Below are positions 17,389 through 23,638 of a stretch of 32,513 bases of DNA, piece by piece. Source of the stretch: a virus. The stretch is taken from positions 1 to 32,513 of the IMG/VR virus record IMGVR_UViG_3300024520_000313; one strand, given 5' to 3'. The notes under the pieces are model-generated. The model was not told the origin of the DNA, searched no databases, and worked only from the letters and a program-made list of their open reading frames with translations. Positions within the stretch are counted from its first letter, which is position 1. Each line of letters begins with the position of its first letter. The position numbers and the translations under genes are program-made.

Positions 17389-17813
17389 TACGACATCCTG
17401 TCTTTTCGATCTACACCCGTGCTGATAGCACTGTAGGGGATGGTGCCCGCAATGTCTTCGAAGATATCGCCCTCGACCAGTATGGTCGCATCATCAACCT
17501 CTTCGAACAAAGTGTGCTTCCCGGTCGATGGGTTGGTATGCCGCTTGTTCAGTATTAACTGTTTGATGTAATTTTCCATCACGTCTTCGGTGGCGAATAT
17601 CGGAACAGCTTCACCCGTATCCCAGAGTATCGACCGACAGCCTGCCGCCAGTACAATATCAACCCCGTAAACTCCACCGCCTAATTCGTACACGCCTGTA
17701 GTCGTGCGGGCAACCAGTGACGCACCAGCAGCACCTACTTGCTCATACCCGACAGTTGCGATCCCGGTCTTGCTGGAACCGAAACTGGCGAAATAGGAAG
17801 TGAAGTTCGACAT
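17388..17813 (-). CDS. Beta-rich virion-region protein of unknown function (141 aa)
   Basis: Mostly beta in character, with TTTGVYELGGGVYGVDIVLA and CRSILWDTGE, suggesting a small jelly-roll or immunoglobulin-like domain like those seen in minor virion decoration or tail proteins. GGAG lies six bases before the ATG. It is in the same leftward run as the fibre and scaffold. The structural role is inferred from context. Confidence 0.55.
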   Translation of the reverse strand: MSNFTSYFASFGSSKTGIATVGYEQVGAAGASLVARTTTGVYELGGGVYGVDIVLAAGCRSILWDTGEAVPIFATEDVMENYIKQLILNKRHTNPSTGKHTLFEEVDDATILVEGDIFEDIAGTIPYSAISTGVDRKDRMS

Positions 17814-17816
17814 GGT

Positions 17817-18083
17817 TTACTCCGACCTGTTAGTCACCGGGAAGTTGCCGTACTGCACAGTCTTAACTGCCACCAATAGTGGATCAGCCACCTTGTGCGG
17901 AACATGGTCACGCAAGGCATCGATAAGCCCCTGCATAATCTGTTCAGGCACAACAGCGGCCCTGATCATCTGTGGTTGTGGCGCTTTCGCGTTGGTATCG
18001 GCTATCGCTTGCTTAACCGCTTCGTTCGGAACACTATCTGCTGGCTGTGGTGCCGCGTTTATTTTTCTTGCCTTGTCGTTCAT
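17817..18083 (-). CDS. Small phage protein of unknown function (88 aa)
   Basis: The N-terminal 45 residues are Pro/Ala/Gln-rich and likely disordered. The rest has one clear helix (EQIMQGLIDALRDHVPHKV) and a short C-terminal strand. GAGG precedes the ATG by five bases. It lies in the small-gene run between the 851-aa fibre and scaffold. No known motif. Confidence 0.5.
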   Translation of the reverse strand: MNDKARKINAAPQPADSVPNEAVKQAIADTNAKAPQPQMIRAAVVPEQIMQGLIDALRDHVPHKVADPLLVAVKTVQYGNFPVTNRSE

Positions 18084-18117
18084 ATTTTCCTCACTTGTTA
18101 TGTTGGTGGGTCTGGTA

Positions 18118-18345
18118 TCAGGTCAAATCGAGCGGCACGATTCCGCTTTCATGTGCCTGCTGTGCTTCGATTCGTTCTTGGCGGCGTACAGATTGACGCA
18201 GCTCATCAACAAGAAACGCCTTAATGTCATCTGCTGTCGCCTGACGAGGGTCTTTGTTCGCGTCAAGTGGTCGCAGGATGCTGGTGAAAGCATTGCTGAT
18301 ACGCTGGGCTTGTGCTTGGGTGAAGTTAATTGTAATTGATGGCAT
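18118..18345 (-). CDS. Small fibre-associated protein of unknown function (75 aa)
   Basis: Begins ITINFTQAQAQRISNAF, then DDIKAFLVDELRQSVRRQER, an amphipathic helical hairpin. Small proteins of this layout are common directly after phage tail-protein genes, but their role is not established. Its start shares bases with the fibre stop (TAATG), so translation is coupled to the fibre gene. A fibre or tail assembly role is plausible. Confidence 0.55.
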   Translation of the reverse strand: MPSITINFTQAQAQRISNAFTSILRPLDANKDPRQATADDIKAFLVDELRQSVRRQERIEAQQAHESGIVPLDLT

Positions 18346-20900
18346 TAGATTTCAAACTCCGTGACTGTAATTGAGGACGTTAAGACTCCACCGTATTTCC
18401 TGCCAGCTGAAGTACCGTTCAAGGTAACTGTTCCGGCAGTAGTGGCTCCAATTCTAACTCTAAAGGTGGTCGAAGATATTGTACCCGCGGCCATCTCAAA
18501 ACTGAACGATATGTTAGTCAGCCTGTTTGATGCCGACTGGTAGTGAGCAGCGACCGCCAAAGCATCAGCGGTAGAATCCTGAAACAAGGCGGCGACGAAT
18601 GTAACTGGAAATGCTTGGTGTGCCAAATTTACAACAACCTCAATTCTCAATCGGTGGGCTGTGTTCCTCGGCGTAATGGCTACCGTCATTACCTCAAAGC
18701 CCTCGGTGATCTGAGGAATCGTATCATCATCAGGTATTGTGGTCGTTCCATTAATGTTGATGGTTTCCACATCATCAACAATCTGAATTATCTTGTTGTT
18801 TAGAACCTGATCCGTACCAGCATCATCTGTGAATATAAGATTATTCGGAGCATCATTACGCAGCCATACGTGACCATTGCCAGCAGCCGGTGTTCCAGTA
18901 TGATCGGCAGCCTCGGTAAACAAAATGTCATTTGCGAAAGATGCGACCTGATTGGCAGCAACCGAAAGCCCAAGAGTCTTGAGCCCTGTCCCTGTATACA
19001 GATTCCAGATACCACCAGCTTCGTCCCATTCCTGCCAAATCTCACCATCACTTTGAAGAAGCATATCTCCGGGGTTGGTGGCCATGACCCCACCGTAAAG
19101 CCAGATCGCTGCGCCGTTGTCTCCTGTCGATCCGCCAGATATAATGAGAAGCCCCGTATCCGTCTTTCGCCTGATGCCGAAACTGTTTGCATCGTTCTGG
19201 CCGATGGATAGCGTGGTATCCGCTATCTCCATGACCTCAGTAGTAGCATTGTCGTCAATGCCGAGTGACGTAAACGTGCCTTGAACTACTGCATCCCCCC
19301 GTACCAGTAGTGAGTCAAGTCGTGCGCCCATCTGCGTCCAAGCAGTCGGTATGCCATTGACCGTTCTCCGTACCCACATTTCCGCACCGTTGGTGATCGT
19401 GCGGGGCATTGCCATTTCAATGTTGTAATCGCCCGGATCAAATCCTTTACCGAACAAACCCATCGCAACCTTTTGTCGGAACCAATGTAATGTTCCTGAA
19501 CTGGCCGTGGGTGGGCCATTAGTCGAGCCTCGAACAAACGTCCAGCCCCAAAAATCAGGCTCGGCATTGAAGTCGGTTTCAGTACTCCAATCCTGAAACT
19601 GTCCGAAGTTACCTGTCGGGCCGGGATTGAACTCTGCAAATGCCGAAAGTTCCCAAGTGACTGTACCTTGAAAGTGAATGTCAGCAGTAGTAACCACATC
19701 TCCATTGAATGTCCACGCCCCTGCGATAGATTCAACGGCAGACTTGTCAACAAGGTTCTGTTGAAGGATGCCTCCAATGTTTGTCGCGCTCACATTACCG
19801 TTAACCTGAACCCCGGTGTTGGTCGTGAATAACTTGAACACTCCGTTGTAATAGATATAGGTGTTGCTTCCGCTGAACGCTTGAATGAACCACTGGTTCA
19901 ACGCCATATCAAAGAAGCCACCACGCGCTGCGACATCGTGATAGAGCATACCGAACGCGCCTTGACCGGCAGCATCGCCAATGGAATACCCAACAAGACC
20001 ACCGGCTGTTGCATTGTCCGATTGGCCGTTGACCATTACCGACCCGTACTGCCCTTGCAACGGAAGGAACTTGCCAGTGGTATCACCAGTCAGGTAAATT
20101 TCTGGGGCATCGAGCCGCACCACATTTGCTTGCAGATCAACCTCAACTGCATTGAGAATGTGAAAGTCACCGAGCGCAGTCAGGTCGAAAGTGACAGCAC
20201 TTATGTCATAGAGAATTGAGTCAGCAACATTCAGAGTACGCTGAATGGTGATGATGTGGGCGGATGTAGTAAAGGCATCATCCCAAAGGGCCAAGTTCAT
20301 AGCTTGGGCGTTGACCTGCCATGTCCAAGAAGTGTTGTTGGCAGTAACCCCTGTCTCTACAAGCGTCAGAGCAGGGAAAACAGACTCGATAATGACCCCA
20401 CCGAACCCATCCATGCGAAAGGTATTCGTGCCTTCTATCGTTCCGTCACCAGTCCAGATACCGATCTGATCGTCAACGGGAATACCAACCTTGAAGACGT
20501 TGCCGGGGGCACTACCCACCCCTGAACTGGCGACAATGGCAACCTGAGTATTCTGACTTGGTTCACCACCGCTTCCCTCAAGGACACTGGCGATCTGGAA
20601 GGTGCGGTAAACACCGTTGTCAACATTGGTGCCAAGCTCGATCAAGACATACTTGTCGGCATCGGTACGATCCTGAATATAGGCCGTCGAACCTTCAGTC
20701 ATCAGCAGTGCCATAAAGGTGGCTACATCGACACCATCATCGTTAGTTTCGTGTAGGTAAAATTCGGTCGCTAATGAAATGTCGGCATTATTAAATCGCA
20801 ACTGCCCGGACGCTGGTGGTGCAACTATCTCAGTACGATATCGCCAAACACCTAGCCCGGTAAATGAGGCAGCGGCTTCTGGAACTGCGTAGGCTGTCAA
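18345..20900 (-). CDS. Large tail fibre protein (851 aa)
   Basis: Residues 1-130 form a beta-rich head with FNNADISLATEFYLHETNDD. A WTGDGTIEG module near residue 150 is shared with the Mtd-N-type fibre. The long middle has repeated beta-strand features (TLSIGQNDANSFGIRR, FTDDAGTDQVLNN) typical of trimeric shafts. The C-terminal 140 residues (DDDTIPQITEGFEVMTVAIT) look like a compact beta-sandwich tip. It starts at TTG (20900), supported by GGAG six bases upstream and a TTGA overlap with the upstream stop. No early ATG offers a better start. It follows the lysis-type cassette, away from the other fibres, so the phage may carry two receptor-binding systems. Confidence 0.75.
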   Translation of the reverse strand: MTAYAVPEAAASFTGLGVWRYRTEIVAPPASGQLRFNNADISLATEFYLHETNDDGVDVATFMALLMTEGSTAYIQDRTDADKYVLIELGTNVDNGVYRTFQIASVLEGSGGEPSQNTQVAIVASSGVGSAPGNVFKVGIPVDDQIGIWTGDGTIEGTNTFRMDGFGGVIIESVFPALTLVETGVTANNTSWTWQVNAQAMNLALWDDAFTTSAHIITIQRTLNVADSILYDISAVTFDLTALGDFHILNAVEVDLQANVVRLDAPEIYLTGDTTGKFLPLQGQYGSVMVNGQSDNATAGGLVGYSIGDAAGQGAFGMLYHDVAARGGFFDMALNQWFIQAFSGSNTYIYYNGVFKLFTTNTGVQVNGNVSATNIGGILQQNLVDKSAVESIAGAWTFNGDVVTTADIHFQGTVTWELSAFAEFNPGPTGNFGQFQDWSTETDFNAEPDFWGWTFVRGSTNGPPTASSGTLHWFRQKVAMGLFGKGFDPGDYNIEMAMPRTITNGAEMWVRRTVNGIPTAWTQMGARLDSLLVRGDAVVQGTFTSLGIDDNATTEVMEIADTTLSIGQNDANSFGIRRKTDTGLLIISGGSTGDNGAAIWLYGGVMATNPGDMLLQSDGEIWQEWDEAGGIWNLYTGTGLKTLGLSVAANQVASFANDILFTEAADHTGTPAAGNGHVWLRNDAPNNLIFTDDAGTDQVLNNKIIQIVDDVETININGTTTIPDDDTIPQITEGFEVMTVAITPRNTAHRLRIEVVVNLAHQAFPVTFVAALFQDSTADALAVAAHYQSASNRLTNISFSFEMAAGTISSTTFRVRIGATTAGTVTLNGTSAGRKYGGVLTSSITVTEFEI

Positions 20901-21346
20901 TGCAGGCTCCGGTGATTCGGGGGAAGTATATCTATTATTTCAGCGCGGATTGCCTCTCTGGTCGCCCCAGAAAGCCCACCAGTGGACGCAACCGATGGAT
21001 GAACATGATCAACAAGCGCGTACTCGGGGTGCGTGTGCGGGGGCAGGGGGTGCGTGTGGCCCTTTAAAGCGTAGGCGCTCAGGTCGGTTTCAGGCACCGA
21101 TTGGTTACCAACTGGTGTCTCAACAGCATCGATCAGGCCGACAGCAACCGCTGCATCGCGAATCGGCTTGGTATCGGTGACCTGTCCAACAACCAGCGAA
21201 CCACCGGTAGTGACGATTAAACCCCAGACCAGCATGGCAACTTTCTTGGTAGCCATGACGATCTCGATCCATTTCTTGGTCTTATCCCAGCGTGACAGGA
21301 CTACAGTTTCAGCGTCCTCGGTGTAATCTTTAGCGGGTTCATCCAT
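20897..21346 (-). CDS. Membrane-anchored protein with HxH repeats (149 aa)
   Basis: A charged N-terminus (residues 1-35) precedes one transmembrane segment, about residues 36-55 (VAMLVWGLIVTTGGSLVVGQ). The C-terminal half has three HxH pairs at 97/99, 104/106 and 114/116, within GHTHP, PHTHPEY and DHVHP. In phage tail tips, HxH motifs bind iron; here the motif is tied to a membrane anchor in a lysis-type cassette, which is unusual. It could be a virion protein carrying a hydrophobic segment, or a lysis accessory protein. The start ATG directly follows the upstream TAG, with no strong ribosome site. Confidence 0.55.
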   Translation of the reverse strand: MDEPAKDYTEDAETVVLSRWDKTKKWIEIVMATKKVAMLVWGLIVTTGGSLVVGQVTDTKPIRDAAVAVGLIDAVETPVGNQSVPETDLSAYALKGHTHPLPPHTHPEYALVDHVHPSVASTGGLSGATREAIRAEIIDILPPNHRSLH

Positions 21347-21784
21347 CTAATCGAATGTCCAATTTACTCCAATACTGTAAGTCGGCTTGGTATCAGTCGC
21401 AGTAGTCGCCTTGACACCGAGCATAACGGGCTTACCCTTGAACTCGATGCTATTGCAGTACCCGACAGCAAAGCCGTTGTGCCCTTCACTGTTGCCCATG
21501 CCGACACCCATTTGGTGCTTGCGCGAACTGGTGGTGCAGTGGATCGCGTCAGCAGCCATGTTTGCTGCCATATAGGAATGGAACTCGTTGCCTTCCACCC
21601 CGGTAATATTCGTGACATTGGTGGTAGTTACAGCCGGGGGTGTATAGCCACTGGCTTCAGCTTCACCAAAAAAGGACTGGATGATTCCCGCCAGTATGGC
21701 AATAACAACAACAGCCAGCAAGATTTCTCTCTTGGTCAGGTTTTTCAGTTTATCCACAATCATTTCTTTAGTTATTTTGCTCAT
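21347..21784 (-). CDS. Exported or membrane protein with YadA-like C-terminal pattern (145 aa)
   Basis: A basic N-terminus and a hydrophobic stretch (REILLAVVVIAILAGIIQSFF) are followed by AEA-S, a possible signal-peptidase site. The mature part has a Cys pair (HCTTSS, GYCNSIEF) and ends with alternating glycine-rich strands and a terminal aromatic (YSIGVNWTFD). This resembles the outer-membrane anchor pattern of trimeric autotransporters, though it is short. I chose the ATG at 21784 (GAGG nine bases ahead); a GTG at 21805 is possible. It sits in the membrane-protein run, so an envelope role, possibly outer-membrane disruption or spanin-like, is inferred. Confidence 0.5.
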   Translation of the reverse strand: MSKITKEMIVDKLKNLTKREILLAVVVIAILAGIIQSFFGEAEASGYTPPAVTTTNVTNITGVEGNEFHSYMAANMAADAIHCTTSSRKHQMGVGMGNSEGHNGFAVGYCNSIEFKGKPVMLGVKATTATDTKPTYSIGVNWTFD

Positions 21785-22028
21785 CTTGTAAGTCCTCAAG
21801 GTCACCGTAAAGTTGATCTAATAGCCACAGGTCTTTCGCGGTGGCCGTACCGTTTTGCTTGTCATACTCCAATGACCTGATCTGGGCTTTTACATCCCGA
21901 ATATCTGACTTCAGTTGCCCACCAACCGTGATGAACTCATGTCTCGCCCAGTAGTCAAGACCAAACCCGGCAGGAACTGCCACACTGGAAATGGCACCGT
22001 ACACCAGCACGATGTTCATGTAGTTCAT
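21768..22028 (-). CDS. Small membrane protein with coiled coil (86 aa)
   Basis: One N-terminal hydrophobic segment (about residues 4-24) is followed by a charged helix (DIRDVKAQIRSLEYDKQNG) running to the C-terminus. A short N-terminal membrane anchor with a coiled-coil ectodomain is the architecture of inner-membrane spanins such as Rz, but it is also common in other phage membrane proteins. Start overlaps the upstream stop as ATGA, and the C-terminus overlaps the next gene. Spanin role possible, unproven. Confidence 0.5.
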   Translation of the reverse strand: MNYMNIVLVYGAISSVAVPAGFGLDYWARHEFITVGGQLKSDIRDVKAQIRSLEYDKQNGTATAKDLWLLDQLYGDLEDLQDEQNN

Positions 22029-22441
22029 TCGCCCGAACCGACAGCCTTCCCAAATTCTACAGGGGATGATGCGCCATATATCGCACGTTCATTCGCCTTG
22101 ATGCGTTCCCACTGGGCGGCGTTCAGTCCTACCACCCGGATATCATGGTCTTGTTGCCATGCACGTTGTGAAATAATCTCAGCTTCCATGCGGTTGAGGT
22201 CGCGCACGTAGCCCGACCCCCACATGCCGCCAATGGCAACCACGACTACGATCAACAGTGCAGCCGCTGAAATATAGTTTGCCGTGGCAGGGGTTGCCTG
22301 CCGTTCTACTACATGGATCAGCCGATCAACAGCAATCGCCAACCCTTCAACCTTGCTTTCAAGGCTGGCAGTGTGGGCGATGTTCTGGCGTATATCCTGC
22401 TCAATTGCGATACGCCAGTCTTTGTGGTTTTCGTCAGCCAC
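22025..22441 (-). CDS. Membrane protein with flanking helices (138 aa)
   Basis: The N-terminal 48 residues are a charged helix (ASLESKVEGLAIAVDRLIHV). A single transmembrane segment spans about 55-75 (AAALLIVVVVAIGGMWGSGY), and another charged helix follows (DLNRMEAEIISQRAWQQDHD). It starts at GTG, two bases after the holin-like stop. This single-pass protein with coiled coils on both sides could be an antiholin, a spanin subunit or a membrane scaffold. None can be chosen from sequence. Confidence 0.5.
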   Translation of the reverse strand: MADENHKDWRIAIEQDIRQNIAHTASLESKVEGLAIAVDRLIHVVERQATPATANYISAAALLIVVVVAIGGMWGSGYVRDLNRMEAEIISQRAWQQDHDIRVVGLNAAQWERIKANERAIYGASSPVEFGKAVGSGE

Positions 22442-22443
22442 TA

Positions 22444-22995
22444 CTATTTACCAATCATACCCTTGATAGCAGCCACAGCTTTTTCACCGCGACTGGCAAA
22501 CCACCACGCTACTGCTGTGACAGTCAAAAATATTAGTGAATGTACAACGTAAACATACAGTTCTTGTGCCATCAAGGGGTCAAGCTTTTCCAGACCGCCG
22601 ATAATCGTTCCAAGCTGGTCATAGATATCCCAGCTAAAGTACAACAGCACACCGGTCAGTACCGGGCGAACCGCTGTCTTGACACCATCGATCCACGGGT
22701 TTCCACTCGGCTTGCTTGCAGCCTTCATTGACTCAACAAAGGCATCGGCATCCTTGATGTCTACCGCAATAGCGCCTTCGGCCTGAGCCTGTTCAATTTG
22801 TTTATCAACCATCAGTACAGCCTGTTCGTTCTCCATTTGCTGTAACTGAATATCGATCTGTGCCATTTCCTCGGCATGTCGGTTCTCTTCCTTGACCAGC
22901 TTGCGCTGCTCGACTTTCTGCCAGATACCACCAATCAAACCCGTAATGGCCCCGAGGCCACTCGATGTCATCAAACCCAAAATACCTTCAAGCAT
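22444..22995 (-). CDS. Holin-like membrane protein (183 aa)
   Basis: A short amphipathic N-terminal hydrophobic stretch (residues 2-25) is followed by a charged coiled coil (about 25-70). NPWIDGVKTAVRPVLTGVLL then leads into a transmembrane segment (about 105-128) and a second one (LYVYVVHSLIFLTVTAVAWW, about 146-167). The GNPWxD..(R)xxxRPxxT signature with two or three hydrophobic segments is typical of the phage 3TM holin-type family. It lies directly after the DUF5675 protein and before other membrane proteins. GGAG is six bases before the ATG. It is the best holin candidate in the window. Confidence 0.6.
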   Translation of the reverse strand: MLEGILGLMTSSGLGAITGLIGGIWQKVEQRKLVKEENRHAEEMAQIDIQLQQMENEQAVLMVDKQIEQAQAEGAIAVDIKDADAFVESMKAASKPSGNPWIDGVKTAVRPVLTGVLLYFSWDIYDQLGTIIGGLEKLDPLMAQELYVYVVHSLIFLTVTAVAWWFASRGEKAVAAIKGMIGK

Positions 22996-23407
22996 TATGC
23001 TCTCCTATAATTTCAAGGTTGAACTCATTCTGCCCGAGCAGGTTCAGCAATCGCCGCATCGCCGTTCTACTGCCCAGCACAGCAGGCTGTCCAGCCAAGG
23101 TGCCTTTCGAATTACCGAGAATCAGGCAACCCTTGGTATGTCGCACCAGATTACCGTTATGCACCAGTATCCCGGTTCGCTGATCGACAGGCTTTAAATG
23201 CCAGACCCTGCGATACTTACCGGATGCAGACCGGGGTAAATAAACGGCCCTGTATTTCCCCGAAGGGATACAGGACACATTGCGCTGGTTATCCAACCAC
23301 GGTCGCTCGATGGTGTGAAAGGTTTCCCCTCCAATCACCAAAGTACCAAAAGTATGGCCCGGATAATACGTCCGGGTCAGATACCCATTAGGCGACAGCG
23401 GTACCAT
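22988..23407 (-). CDS. DUF5675-type protein, possible lysis enzyme (139 aa)
   Basis: Segments TLVIGGETFHTIERPWLDNQ, SCIPSGKYRAV and LVHNGNLVRHTKGCLILGNS match the DUF5675 family, frequent in phage lysis cassettes. The HTKGC element recalls the His/Cys catalytic pair of L,D-transpeptidases, so a peptidoglycan role is plausible but unproven. I use the ATG at 23407. An ATG at 23434 and a TTG at 23473 are also in frame; neither has a convincing ribosome site, and the family domain begins after 23407. The next gene is holin-like and no classical endolysin is visible in the window. Confidence 0.6.
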   Translation of the reverse strand: MVPLSPNGYLTRTYYPGHTFGTLVIGGETFHTIERPWLDNQRNVSCIPSGKYRAVYLPRSASGKYRRVWHLKPVDQRTGILVHNGNLVRHTKGCLILGNSKGTLAGQPAVLGSRTAMRRLLNLLGQNEFNLEIIGEHNA

Positions 23408-23603
23408 CGTCAGTTGCGATCCAGTTTGTACCATCACTCCAGCAAAGCGCCTGCGGAGTCGCGTCACTGACAATGATCATTTGACCAGTGTACAAAGTCG
23501 CGTCAGGGACAGTTGCCAGCGTGTATGTGGGTATAACCGGGGCACCCGGCTTGCCGGTAGGGCTAACCAGTTCGCGTACATTTAAGTTTTCGTAACGTGC
23601 CAT
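23388..23603 (-). CDS. Small structural-type protein (71 aa)
   Basis: A short protein with a Pro/Gly-rich first half, then TYTLATVPDATLYTGQMIIV and CWSDGTNWIATDDGTAVA. The GQMIxVSD...CxSDGTNW pattern is common in small phage fibre or capsid-associated domains, often at the ends of larger proteins. It lies between portal and lysis genes and overlaps the DUF5675-like gene. Likely a small virion decoration or fibre-tip protein. Confidence 0.6.
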   Translation of the reverse strand: MARYENLNVRELVSPTGKPGAPVIPTYTLATVPDATLYTGQMIIVSDATPQALCWSDGTNWIATDDGTAVA

Positions 23604-23638
23604 TTCTATTCTCCTACTTACTGCATTACAAAATTGGA

